Shown: one piece after another, positions 27,901 through 35,825 of the stretch
Numbering within the stretch: position 1 is the stretch's first letter
Layout: each line of letters starts with the position of its first letter
From: MGBC114079 sp964531385
GTDB taxonomy: Bacteria; Bacillota; Clostridia; Lachnospirales; CAG-274
NCBI GenBank assembly: GCA_964531385.1
Contig: CAZHGC010000003.1
Span: 1-64,000 of the forward strand
Reading direction: 5' to 3'
DNA: 64,000 nt
Made by a program: the position numbers and the translations under genes
The notes under the pieces: generated by a model
Seen by the model: only the letters and a program-made list of their open reading frames with translations
Database searches by the model: none
What the model was told of the DNA's origin: nothing

Positions 27901-29191
27901 CTTTTATTCGGATACATTTCATATCCTGACCGCCTATGTCGAGGATAAAGTCTACGTCATTTCTGAAGAAAGATGCTGCTTTATAATGGGCAACGGTTTC
28001 TATTTCGCCCAAATCAACCATCAATGCTTCTTTTATTAATGCTTCGCCATATCCTGTTACACAGGAATTTTTTATTGTTACATCTTCGGGCATTTCGTTA
28101 TAAATTTCTTTTAATGCACGAGTTATTGTTTTTAGAGGGCTTCCCTCATTGCTTGCATAAAAAGAATAGAGTAATTCGCCATTTGAGCCGATTAGGGCAA
28201 GTTTGCTTGTTGTTGAGCCGGAATCTATTCCGAGATAGGCATCGCCTTTATATGTTTTTAAATCACCTTTTGGAAGAGTACTTTTGTTGTGGCGATTTTG
28301 GAATTCGACATAATCGTCTCCGCTTTTAAAAAGAGGGTCGAGGCGATTTATTTCCATTGTCAGATGTTTTTCTTTTCTCATATTTGTAAGAAGCCCGTCA
28401 AAGTCGAAAAGTTCGCTTTTTCCGGCAGAAAAAGCAGCTCCCATTGCTGCAAAAAGGTGGGAGTTTTCTGTTTCAATGACATTTTCGGGTTTTAAATTTA
28501 AAACGTCTATAAAGCGAGCTTTTAATTCTGAGAGAAAATGGAGCGGACCGCCGAGGAAAGCAACGTTTCCACGAATTGGCTTTCCGCAGGCAAGCCCAGA
28601 AATCGTTTGATTTACAACGGCTTGGAATATTGAAACGGCAAGGTCGGGTTTTGCGGCACCTTCGTTTATTAACGGCTGAATGTCGCTTTTTGCGAAAACT
28701 CCACACCTTGCGGCGATTGGATATATTACGTTGTGTTTTTTTGCAAGTTCGTTCAAGCCTTGGGCATCGGTTTGGAGAAGCGTTGCCATTTGGTCTATGA
28801 ACGAACCTGTTCCACCGGCACAAATTCCGTTCATTCTTTGTTCAATTCCATTTGTGAAGTATATTATTTTTGCATCTTCGCCACCGATTTCTATTGCGAC
28901 ATCGGTTTTTGGAGCAATTATATCAATTACATTTGAAACGGAAACTACTTCTTGTATGAAGGGCATTCCAATCCAATTTGAAATTGAAAGACCGCCTGAA
29001 CCGGTAATCATTGCGTTAAATTTTATATTTCCTATTTTATTTTTTGCATTTTGGATTAGGTCAATCAACGTTTCTTGAATGTTTGATAAATGACGTTTAT
29101 ATTCAGAAAAAACAATTTCCTTATCGGCATTTAAAACAACCAATTTTACAGTTGTTGAGCCTACATCTATGCCAACTTTAAAATGATTCAT
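24917..29191 (-). CDS. Giant 2-hydroxyacyl-CoA dehydratase activator-related protein (BcrAD/BadFG ATPase, DUF2229)
   Basis: A 1424-residue cytoplasmic protein with two tandem ASKHA ATPase domains. GIDVGSTTVKLV and IGGEDAK mark the first (1-280); GIDSGSTTSKLA and DIGGQDMK mark the second (318-590). Each has cysteines placed as in HgdC-type activators (CAGGTGSF / AARCGVF; CSAGCGSF / GSRCTVF), consistent with bridging a 4Fe-4S cluster. A DUF2229 region (about 665-880) and a C-terminal HgdB-like portion with CYPALIVVGQ and CMQPFACLPNH follow. Homologues are widespread in anaerobes, with poorly known substrates; ATP-driven low-potential electron transfer is the expected role. No dehydratase genes are adjacent. 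The start follows AAGGAG. Confidence 0.85.
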   Translation of the reverse strand: MNHFKVGIDVGSTTVKLVVLNADKEIVFSEYKRHLSNIQETLIDLIQNAKNKIGNIKFNAMITGSGGLSISNWIGMPFIQEVVSVSNVIDIIAPKTDVAIEIGGEDAKIIYFTNGIEQRMNGICAGGTGSFIDQMATLLQTDAQGLNELAKKHNVIYPIAARCGVFAKSDIQPLINEGAAKPDLAVSIFQAVVNQTISGLACGKPIRGNVAFLGGPLHFLSELKARFIDVLNLKPENVIETENSHLFAAMGAAFSAGKSELFDFDGLLTNMRKEKHLTMEINRLDPLFKSGDDYVEFQNRHNKSTLPKGDLKTYKGDAYLGIDSGSTTSKLALIGSNGELLYSFYASNEGSPLKTITRALKEIYNEMPEDVTIKNSCVTGYGEALIKEALMVDLGEIETVAHYKAASFFRNDVDFILDIGGQDMKCIRIKDGVIDSVLLNEACSAGCGSFIETFAKSLNYSVEDFAKIAIFAKNPIDLGSRCTVFMNSRVKQAQKEGTEVSDISAGLAYSVIKNALQKVIKITNPDDLGKNIVVQGGTFYNDAVLRSFELISEREAIRPDIAGLMGAFGAAVIAKEKLEPNYNSTLLKKEELNNLEVTSSLSRCKGCSNNCLLTINKFSGGRKFISGNRCERGLGKDVLSSCVPNLFEYKYKRLFGYKSIDPANAKRGIVGIPRVLNMYENYPFWFTFFNELEYSVLLSPKSDRNVYETGIDSIPSESVCYPAKMVHGHIKYLIENGANFIFYPCIAYEHKEIKDADNNYNCPIVTSYPENIKNNVEELRTQNINFKNPFFSFSDKNFFAKRLCEEFPDIDPKEIKVAFEKAWEEQQNYRNDMRKIGEQTIKYIEENNMTGIVVAGRPYHTDPEINHGIPEMIVSYGVAVLTEDSVAHLGEVERPLNVRDQWAYHSRLYASAAFVAKRTDLELVQLNSFGCGLDAVTTDEVAEILSSAGKIYTLLKIDEVNNLGSARIRIRSLFAALEERRRKKTKLKTPENKKQRAIFTKDMKKRHTLLCPQMAPIHFDIMKECLRSCGYNVDVMPAIDRECIDIGLRYVNNDACYPALIVVGQILKAIKSGKYDTDNLSVLMSQTGGGCRATNYIGFIRRALKKAGYENIPVISVSALGLEKNPGWKYSIKLLDTLVQSIIYGDTLMRVLYATRPYELVKGSCEELYKKWNEICKEAVKKGKHSEFKRNIQNIINDFDNVKLKNITKPKVGIVGEILVKFHPTANNDVVSLVENEGAEAVVPDLADFFLYELYNATYQEKYLGMRKVSRVLNDFVIKVIEHYRKPMKEAFKKSSRFIPPNEIQKLGAMAEPIVSLCNQTGEGWFLTAEIVELITEGVNNVICMQPFACLPNHVTGKGIIKEIKRRYSLSNIVAIDYDPGASEVNQLNRIKLMLNVAEKNLKIDKNIPNIEKLKITETMSQTH

Positions 29192-29230
29192 AAAACAATC
29201 TCCTTGTCATTATAAAAACCTTGTCTTCCT

Positions 29231-29259
29231 ATTATAATGTATTTTATGACAAAATACAA
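29231..29259 (-). promoter_or_regulatory. Promoter of the activator gene
   Basis: Minus strand TTGTAT (29259-29254), 17 bases, TATAAT (29236-29231), 40 bases upstream of the start codon. Confidence 0.6.
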
Positions 29260-29494
29260 CAAATAATTTTATGGTTTTTAAAATATATTTTATCGGGTTA
29301 AAGTTGATTTGTTTAACCGACAAAAAGGTTTGGGGGAACGGGTTAAAATTGTCGGTTTGGCAAGTTTGTTTTGTGGGTTGAGTATTATTTTGGAATTACA
29401 GTGTTTTGCGAATTTTATGGGTTATACAAGTTGTTATATATTAATATATAATATTTAAAATGCGGGAATATTCATTTGGATTTGTTAAAGAAAA
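29260..29494. other. Intergenic region with two overlapping hairpins
   Basis: No gene is seen. GGGTTAAA (29295-29302) can pair with TTTAACC (29312-29318), while AACCGACAA (29315-29323) can pair perfectly with TTGTCGGTT (29349-29357). The two stems share AACC, so they exclude each other. Function unknown. Confidence 0.35.
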
Positions 29495-29531
29495 AAACAA
29501 AAGAGCTGTTGGTTTGACAGCTCTTTTGTGA
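29495..29531 (-). terminator. Intrinsic terminator of rho
   Basis: ACAAAAGAGCTGT (29497-29509) pairs perfectly with ACAGCTCTTTTGT (29517-29529). On the minus strand a long T run follows. The rho gene itself ends at a Rho-independent site. Confidence 0.9.
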
Positions 29532-29567
29532 GAAATGTTTTTATTAATTTGAAATGTTAATTGATTT

Positions 29568-30935
29568 TTAAATTCTGAATGAATTTATAAATTCCGAATT
29601 GTCTTTTGTTTTTGAGAGCATTTCCGAAAATTGTTCATTTATTTCCGTTACAGAGGCATTTCCGAAATTTTTTCTGAGAGAATAGACCGTTTCAAGTTCT
29701 TTTTCTGTTAGAAGCATATCTTCTCGCCTTGTTCCTGATTTTGAAATGTCTATTGCCGGAAATATACGTTTTTCGGCAAGACGGCGGTCTAAAACGAGCT
29801 CCATATTTCCTGTTCCTTTGAATTCTTCAAATATTACATCGTCCATTTTACTTCCGGTTTCTATAAGAGCGGTTGCAAGAATTGTTAAACTTCCGCCTTC
29901 TTCTATATTTCTTGCAGCTCCGAAGAATTTTTTTGGCATATATAATGACGCAGGGTCAAGCCCACCGGACAATGTTCTTCCACTTGGCGGAATTATGAGG
30001 TTATAGGCTCTTGCAAGCCTTGTTATACTGTCGAGAAGAATTACCAAATCTTTGCCTTGTTCAACAAGACGTTTTGCTCTTTCCAAAACCATTTCGGCAA
30101 CACGTTTGTGGTGTTCCGGTTCTTCATCGAATGTTGAATATACAACATCTACATTTTTTCCGTCAATTGAACGCTGCATATCTGTTACTTCTTCGGGGCG
30201 TTCATCGATTAGGAGGACGATTAAGTGCATATCGGGGTGATTTTTTGTTATTGCATTTGCTATGTTTTTGAGAAGAACTGTTTTACCTGTTTTTGGGGGT
30301 GCAACAATCATTCCTCTTTGACCTTTTCCGATTGGTGCAATTATATCTATAATTCTTGTTGAGATGTTATTTTTTGACGTTTCGAGATTTATTTTTTTAT
30401 CGGGATAAATTGGCGTTAAATCTTCGAAATTTGGACGTTTTGAAAGATTGAAAGGGCGGTCGCCGTTGACTGTTTGAACATAGAGCAACGCACGAAATTT
30501 TTCGTTATCTTTCGGAATTCGGATATTTCCCTTAACGCAATCGCCTGTTTTTAAGTTGAAACGTTTTATTTGTGATGGTGATATATATATATCATCTGCT
30601 CCCGGAAGATAATTTTGACGTCTTAAAAAACCATAGCTATCGGGGAGAACTTCAAGTATTCCCTCGGTTATTATGCCACTGTCGAGTTCTTCAAGATAGC
30701 TTTTGTTTAGGGCAACTGTGTCAGACGTGTCAACTTTTTGGGAGTCGTTGAATTCGGGTTGCGATTCGTTGGTTTGATGATATGAATTTGATGAGAAAAC
30801 CTCATTTTGAGAGGGGGCGTTTATTTCTTTAATTTTTTCGATTAATTCGTTCTTTTTATATTTTGTAATACTTTTTATACCTTTTTCCTTTGCTATTTCA
30901 CGAATTTCGGAAAGAGTCATTTCGTTGTAATCCAT
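29568..30935 (-). CDS. rho: Transcription termination factor Rho
   Basis: A 455-residue hexameric RNA helicase. The N-terminal helical domain (MTLSEIREIAKEKGI) is followed by an insert of about 60 polar residues, then the cold-shock-like RNA-binding domain (ITEGILEVLPDSYGFLRR). The RecA-type ATPase carries Walker A APPKTGKT, Walker B region LIVLLIDERPEEV, the Q-loop-proximal DSITRLARAYN and the R-loop region GGLDPASLYMPKKFFGAARN. The start follows AAGGAGGATAT. The strong promoter lies about 235 bases upstream, giving a long leader. Rho leaders are autoregulated in other bacteria; here that is inference. Confidence 0.97.
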   Translation of the reverse strand: MDYNEMTLSEIREIAKEKGIKSITKYKKNELIEKIKEINAPSQNEVFSSNSYHQTNESQPEFNDSQKVDTSDTVALNKSYLEELDSGIITEGILEVLPDSYGFLRRQNYLPGADDIYISPSQIKRFNLKTGDCVKGNIRIPKDNEKFRALLYVQTVNGDRPFNLSKRPNFEDLTPIYPDKKINLETSKNNISTRIIDIIAPIGKGQRGMIVAPPKTGKTVLLKNIANAITKNHPDMHLIVLLIDERPEEVTDMQRSIDGKNVDVVYSTFDEEPEHHKRVAEMVLERAKRLVEQGKDLVILLDSITRLARAYNLIIPPSGRTLSGGLDPASLYMPKKFFGAARNIEEGGSLTILATALIETGSKMDDVIFEEFKGTGNMELVLDRRLAEKRIFPAIDISKSGTRREDMLLTEKELETVYSLRKNFGNASVTEINEQFSEMLSKTKDNSEFINSFRI

Positions 30936-31168
30936 TGATATCCTCCTTGAATATTCATTGGCTTTTATATTAAGCTATATTTTAAATTTATTTTTGGAAA
31001 ATTTGATGTAGCTAAATTTGGCTGTTGACGTATGGCAGATGCGGATATACTGATTTTTATTGAGAGAATATCGCACAATTGTATTTTATAGGTTTGATTG
31101 AGTTATGTAAAATTACGCATAATGGTTGATTTATTTCAAGGTATTGTCGTAACAACAAATTATTAATA

Positions 31169-31197
31169 ATTATATCATATATTTGAGTATATGTCAA
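31169..31197 (-). promoter_or_regulatory. Consensus promoter for rho
   Basis: Minus strand TTGACA (31197-31192) and TATAAT (31174-31169) are both perfect and 17 bases apart. The stretch 30936-31168 is then an untranslated leader of about 225 bases with no gene visible. Confidence 0.8.
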
Positions 31198-31267
31198 TGT
31201 TTGGAATTTTGTTTTCACAACATTTTTGAAAAAACTGCGTTGAGAAAAGAGGTTGGAGATTTTTAAG

Positions 31268-31312
31268 ATTTAGGCAACACAGTAATTATAAAAATACGGT
31301 GTTGCCTAAACT
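31268..31312. repeat. Intergenic palindrome, copy A (also terminator-like)
   Basis: TTTAGGCAACAC (31269-31280) pairs perfectly over 12 bp with GTGTTGCCTAAA (31299-31310). It lies after the HEPN-CBS gene and may terminate it. Its arms resemble three other intergenic palindromes (32069, 53543, 56041). Confidence 0.7.
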
Positions 31313-31352
31313 TTTATTTGAGAGGAAAGGTTAATTTTGTTTAAGAATTATG

Positions 31353-32051
31353 CTAAATTATATCCCAAGGGGTTATCATTCCCAAAAGGGGTTCATCACG
31401 TTTACCCGTTTCGGTTATATATACAACGGTTAGCATTTTTCTCCTTCCGGGGGTATATTTAAAAAGTTCGTGGACTTCGTGAAGATATGCTGTTTTTGGA
31501 AGAAATGCAAAATATTCGGTTAAGTGATTGTCGAGAGGAAGATACTGTTTGAATTGATTTATTGTTGTATCTTTGTTTATATTTACCGAGTTTTCGTTGC
31601 ATAGGTATGTGAACACTGTGTTTTCGCTGAAAATTCCAACCAATTTGCCGTTATCGATTACAGGTATATGGGTGTATGTGAAGCTGTTCATAACTTGCAC
31701 AACTTCGGAAAGTTTTTCGTTTGGCGATATTGTGTAAATTCTGTCAATTGGGATTGCATAATCTATTGCTTTTGGTGGGTTTGTTATTGCTGTTATGCAA
31801 GTTTGCAAAAGTTTTATCATTTCGACAGAAGGGATTATTGGATAAACTCCGCCAACTTTTGGATTGTGCGTTAGAAAATTTCGGACTATTCGGCAATAGT
31901 CCAAATCTTCTTTAAATTTTTTTAATTGAGGGACTGTGAATAATCTACCGATTATTGATTCATTTTCCTTTGAATTTGGAAAATAAATTCTTCTTCCTTC
32001 AAATTCAAGTTGTTTGTATAATTGTAAAAATTTTTCTGTTTGACTGTTCAA
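31353..32051 (-). CDS. HEPN-like domain fused to a CBS pair
   Basis: The 232-residue protein has an all-helical N-terminal domain (1-85) with RNFLTH at 57-62, matching the R-x4-6-H signature of HEPN domains. Two CBS motifs follow (about 93-150, IPVIDNGKLVGIFSENTVF; about 175-232, ending LLGMITPWDII). CBS pairs bind adenine nucleotides, while many HEPN proteins are RNases, so a nucleotide-gated RNA-binding or RNA-cleaving protein is possible. That activity is inference; simple CBS regulators are the alternative. The TTG start at 32051 sits after GGAGGAGAT. The gene stands between rho and malQ, with palindromic repeats on both sides. Confidence 0.7.
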   Translation of the reverse strand: MNSQTEKFLQLYKQLEFEGRRIYFPNSKENESIIGRLFTVPQLKKFKEDLDYCRIVRNFLTHNPKVGGVYPIIPSVEMIKLLQTCITAITNPPKAIDYAIPIDRIYTISPNEKLSEVVQVMNSFTYTHIPVIDNGKLVGIFSENTVFTYLCNENSVNINKDTTINQFKQYLPLDNHLTEYFAFLPKTAYLHEVHELFKYTPGRRKMLTVVYITETGKRDEPLLGMITPWDII

Positions 32052-32068
32052 AAAAATATCTCCTCCAA

Positions 32069-32128
32069 GTTTAAGGTAACACCACATAATTGGAATTTGG
32101 ATAATTTGAAATATGTGGTGTTATTTAA
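32069..32128. repeat. Intergenic palindrome, copy B (between malQ and HEPN-CBS gene)
   Basis: AACACCACATA (32078-32088) pairs perfectly with TATGTGGTGTT (32112-32122), extended by TTTAAGG / TTATTTAAA flanks. It may also end the malQ transcript. Confidence 0.7.
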
Positions 32129-32141
32129 AATTTTATTTATA

Positions 32142-33728
32142 TTAACGGTTGTAAATCTTTGAAAAATAGGCAAGGGCAGATGCTTTTTCATCTGTTAGAA
32201 GTCCGTCTTTGAAGCGGAACTGCCAATTTCCCGAGGAAACGCCGGGGGTGTTCATTCTTGCTTCGGAGCTTTGGCAAAGTATATCTTGAATTGGAATTAC
32301 GGCAATGTTTGCAACACTTGCAAAGGCACAACGGATTAAATCCCAAGAAATATCTTGACCGGATATATTTAACAATCTTCTGACATAATCTTTTGTTGTT
32401 TCCGAAGCGGAAGCGTACCAACCGATTGTTGTATCGTTGTCGTGGGTTCCTGTGTAAACTATGAAGTTTGTTCCTTGATAGTTATGAGGAAGATAGTCGT
32501 TTTCTGCGGTGCTGTCGAATGCGAATTGGAGAATTTTCATTCCGGGAAAGCCCAAATCATCACGAAGTTTTAGAACTTCTTCGTTTAAATCGCCGAGATC
32601 TTCTGCTATTATTGGAAGATTTGGGAGAGTTTTTTCGATTGTTTTGAAAAATTCAATTCCCGGACCTTTTTTCCATTTTCCTGTTACTGCTGTTTTTGAG
32701 CCATATGGAATTGACCAATAGGAATCGAATGCTCGGAAATGGTCTATTCGTATTGTGTTGACAAGGCTTAACATATGGCTTATGCGTTTTGTCCACCATT
32801 CATAATTTGTTTTTTTGTGATATTCCCAATCATAGAGAGGGTTTCCCCAAAGCTGACCTGTTTTGCTGAAATAATCGGGCGGAACGCCGGCAACTTCTGT
32901 TGGAAAGCCGTTTTCATCTATTTTAAACAAACTTGGGTTGCTCCATGTGTCGGCACTGTCGGCGGCAACGAATATTGGAATGTCGCCGATTATTTCAATT
33001 TCGTTTTCTTTGGCATAGGATTTCACTTTTTGCCATTGTTCTTGAAATTTATATTGGAGAAATTTATAAAAACTTATTTCGTTTTTTAATTTTCGAGTCC
33101 ATTTTTCGATTGCTACTTTTTTTCTTTTTGCAATGTCATCGGGCCAAGAGTTCCACGTTGCACCATAGAAACAATCATTTATTGAATCTTCCGAAAGATT
33201 TTTTTCGGTTAATTTTTTATAGGCTTTATATTCCAGTGTTTCGAAAGTGTTTTTTCTTTCTGCTATGAAATGATTTTTTAATGCAACGAAAAGGCAGTAA
33301 TCATCGAGCCAATCTTGATTTTTTTTGCAAAAGGAGTTGTAATTTGAAACAATTTTTTTATCTTTTAGTGTTTTAAATTTTGCAAATGCTTTTCTGTAGA
33401 TTGAATATTTATAATCGATAACTTTTCCGTATTCAACGTTTGTTTCGGAGAAATTTGGAATTTCGCCCAAATCTTTTTCACTTATCAGGTTGTCTTTAAT
33501 TAAGCTGTCTATGCTTATTAATAAAGGGTTTCCGGCGAAAGTTGAAAAGCTTTGATATGGAGAGTCTCCGAAGCTTGTTTGTCCAAGAGGAAGTATTTGC
33601 CAAATTTTTTGATTTGCCTTTTTTAAAAAATCGATAAATTCAAACGAGCTTTTACCGAAATCACCTATTCCATATTTTGACGGAAGGCTTGTTATATGGA
33701 GAAGTATTCCACTTTTTCTTTTTTTCAT
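32142..33728 (-). CDS. malQ: 4-alpha-glucanotransferase (amylomaltase, GH77)
   Basis: A 528-residue enzyme of standard length that moves alpha-1,4-glucan segments between acceptors in maltodextrin and glycogen metabolism. GILLHITSLPSKYGIGDFG (7-25) is the GH77 N-terminal signature. RIDHFRAFDSYW contains the catalytic aspartate, IAEDLGDL the acid/base glutamate and GTHDNDT the third carboxylate. There is no signal peptide, so it is cytoplasmic. The start follows AAGAAGGTATATT. It appears to be a single gene; no glycogen or maltose operon is adjacent. Confidence 0.96.
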   Translation of the reverse strand: MKKRKSGILLHITSLPSKYGIGDFGKSSFEFIDFLKKANQKIWQILPLGQTSFGDSPYQSFSTFAGNPLLISIDSLIKDNLISEKDLGEIPNFSETNVEYGKVIDYKYSIYRKAFAKFKTLKDKKIVSNYNSFCKKNQDWLDDYCLFVALKNHFIAERKNTFETLEYKAYKKLTEKNLSEDSINDCFYGATWNSWPDDIAKRKKVAIEKWTRKLKNEISFYKFLQYKFQEQWQKVKSYAKENEIEIIGDIPIFVAADSADTWSNPSLFKIDENGFPTEVAGVPPDYFSKTGQLWGNPLYDWEYHKKTNYEWWTKRISHMLSLVNTIRIDHFRAFDSYWSIPYGSKTAVTGKWKKGPGIEFFKTIEKTLPNLPIIAEDLGDLNEEVLKLRDDLGFPGMKILQFAFDSTAENDYLPHNYQGTNFIVYTGTHDNDTTIGWYASASETTKDYVRRLLNISGQDISWDLIRCAFASVANIAVIPIQDILCQSSEARMNTPGVSSGNWQFRFKDGLLTDEKASALAYFSKIYNR

Positions 33729-34146
33729 AATATACCTTCTTTCTAAATTTATAAATTTTGAATTATTGCAAAATTTTATATATTTATTTTTTGGGGTTAT
33801 ATGTGGTTATATCAAGTTGTAAAAAAACAAATGGAGAATAAAAAATTTAGAGCGTGTGCAAAACAGAAAAACCGAAAAAGAAAATTTGCGAAGCAAAAGC
33901 GACAGGTTTTAAAGCAAAAATTTTTTTATTATTCCAAAGATTGTTTCTTATAATTAAATTATAAACGTTATTTTTTAATATTACAACAAATAGTTTTTAA
34001 TTTATTATAAGCGAGAAATTTTATTATATTTGATTTGGAAAAATGATTAAGCATATTATTTTTTTGATTTGGGAAAATAGAGAGTGTAAAAGCTTAAAAT
34101 TTTTATGGAGTTTTTACTGTTGATTTTTTTTAAGGAGGTTTTTATT
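33729..34146. other. Gene-free AT-rich intergenic region
   Basis: About 420 bases between the divergent malQ and lipoprotein genes. I see no gene, no convincing structured RNA and no clear consensus promoter; the sequence is strongly AT-rich. Confidence 0.5.
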
Positions 34147-34527
34147 TTGAGAATTTTAATTTTATGCGGAGTTATTACGCTTATGGCGGGCCTTTTTTGC
34201 GGGTGCGGAAACAAGGACTCGGCAGCTAATGATATAAACAAATTATTTAACGATATTATGCCGGACGGAATGGAAAATTCAACCGATGATTTTTGGAATG
34301 ATGACGGCGAAATAGGATATGGAAACCCTTACGGAATGTACGGAAATTATGGCTCATATGGTGCATATGAATATAACAACAATTATAACAACGTTTATGG
34401 AACAACGCCGGGAGACTTTAACAGGGCGGGGTATAACGGAAGCGGAAAAGGAAATATGGATTTTGATATGACACCTTCAAATTTTGACTCTGAAAAAAAT
34501 ACAGAGGTTACGACAAAGGAAAAATAA
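34147..34527 (+). CDS. Small Gly/Tyr/Asn-rich predicted lipoprotein
   Basis: A 126-residue protein not assigned to a family. The N-terminus is hydrophobic, ending LMAGLFCGCGN, an imperfect lipobox with two cysteines. The mature part is acidic, then a low-complexity segment of about 30 residues rich in Tyr, Gly and Asn (NPYGMYGNYGSYGAYEYNNN), then a polar tail. Such segments suggest a surface or matrix role, but no function can be claimed. The TTG start at 34147 follows AAGGAGG (34132-34138). It ends at its own terminator and is separate from the zinc operon downstream. Confidence 0.65.
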   Translation: MRILILCGVITLMAGLFCGCGNKDSAANDINKLFNDIMPDGMENSTDDFWNDDGEIGYGNPYGMYGNYGSYGAYEYNNNYNNVYGTTPGDFNRAGYNGSGKGNMDFDMTPSNFDSEKNTEVTTKEK

Positions 34528-34620
34528 GGGTTAAAAAGTTGGTGTGTTTGTTTTAGTTTTTTAAATTTTGAAATTTGGCAAAAAAGCGAAGAGTTTGAAT
34601 TTATTTAGGCAAAGAATGAG

Positions 34621-34671
34621 GGCATTGGGGGAAATGGAAAAAGAGAACTCCGATGCCTGATTTTTATTTTG
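34621..34671 (+). terminator. Intrinsic terminator after the lipoprotein gene
   Basis: GGCATTGGGG (34621-34630) pairs with CTCCGATGCC (34648-34657) with two G-U pairs, then TGATTTTTATTTT. The region 34672-34882 ahead of znuA holds no gene; several weak -10-like elements are present. Confidence 0.7.
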
Positions 34672-34882
34672 GTTTGGAGAGGAATGTTTTGCGGTTTTGG
34701 GGCAAAAAATAAGGTGTGGATTTTTTGTCTGAATTGTGCTATTATAGTAATGGCTTTATATAATTGTAATTTTACGGCTTTGGCTGTTATTGTGAGGTTT
34801 TAAGCCGATTTTATTGAATTACGAGGTGTTGCGTTATAAATTTTGTTGTTTATATATGCAATTTGAGTTTTTGGAGGTTTTT

Positions 34883-35818
34883 ATGAAAAAGATATTGACA
34901 ATTTTGATTTTATGTTTTTCTGTTTTGTTTTCCGCTTGTTCCGGAAAAGAAAACGATTTTGTTAGAGATGAGTCTAAACTGCAAGTTTATACGAGTTTTT
35001 ATGCGGTTTGTGATTTTGTTCAGAAAATTGGCGGAGACAAAATTCAAGTTTACAATTTGGTTCCGAGCGGAACAGAGCCACATAATTGGGAACCGACTTC
35101 CGGCGATATGCTAAATCTTGAAAATGCGGATTTTCTTTTTTACAACGGCGGAGGAATGGAAGGTTGGATTGACAAAGTTAGGGCATCTATTGAAAACGAA
35201 AACATTGAATATGTTGAACTTTCAAAAGATGTTGATTTTATTAAATCGGAGCATACTCACGAGCACGAAGAGGGCGAAAACCACGATGAAGAGGGAGTTG
35301 ACCCACATATTTGGCTTGACCCACAAAATGCAAAAAAAGAGGCTTTTGCGATAAAAGAGGCTCTTTCGGCGAAAGATGCAGAAAATGCGGATTATTATTC
35401 TCAAAAATATGACGAATTTGCAAAAAAAGCTGACGAGCTTGACGAAAGTTTTAAAGAGGTTGTTTCGGGAGCGGAAAACAAAACAATTGTTGTTGCTCAT
35501 CAAGCTTATGGCTATTTATGCAAAGCTTATGGTCTTGAACAGCTTGCCATTGAGGGGCTTTCGGCAGATTCGGAGCCATCTCCCGCAAAAATGGCGGAAA
35601 TTTCAAAAACAGTTAAAGAAAAGGGAATTAAATATATATTTTTTGAGGAACTTTTGACACCGAAAGCCGCATCGGTTATTGCGGAAGAAACAGGGACAGA
35701 GCTTCTTGTTTTAAATCCTTTTGAGGGGCTTACCGATGAGGAAATTGCAAACGGTGGCGATTATTTTTCGGTTATGTATAAAAATCTTGAAAATATTGAA
35801 AAAGCACTTGGCAGGTGA
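34883..35818 (+). CDS. znuA: Metal ABC transporter substrate-binding lipoprotein (ZnuA-like)
   Basis: A 311-residue cluster 9 (A-1) solute-binding protein. The signal peptide ends at the lipobox LFSAC, so it is membrane-anchored. Metal ligands are the histidines in EPHNWEP, DPHIWLDP and AHQAYGYL, plus a late acidic residue. A His/Glu-rich loop (HTHEHEEGENHDEEG, about 140-155) precedes the second ligand and is typical of zinc-binding rather than manganese-binding members. The start at 34883 follows TTGGAGG. The ATPase begins eight bases after the stop. A manganese role cannot be excluded. Confidence 0.9.
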   Translation: MKKILTILILCFSVLFSACSGKENDFVRDESKLQVYTSFYAVCDFVQKIGGDKIQVYNLVPSGTEPHNWEPTSGDMLNLENADFLFYNGGGMEGWIDKVRASIENENIEYVELSKDVDFIKSEHTHEHEEGENHDEEGVDPHIWLDPQNAKKEAFAIKEALSAKDAENADYYSQKYDEFAKKADELDESFKEVVSGAENKTIVVAHQAYGYLCKAYGLEQLAIEGLSADSEPSPAKMAEISKTVKEKGIKYIFFEELLTPKAASVIAEETGTELLVLNPFEGLTDEEIANGGDYFSVMYKNLENIEKALGR

Positions 35819-35825
35819 TTTTATT

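Noticed and set aside
33840..33930. Possible small RNA upstream of malQ
   Set aside because: AT-rich sequence with no promoter-terminator pair and no stable hairpin found by eye.
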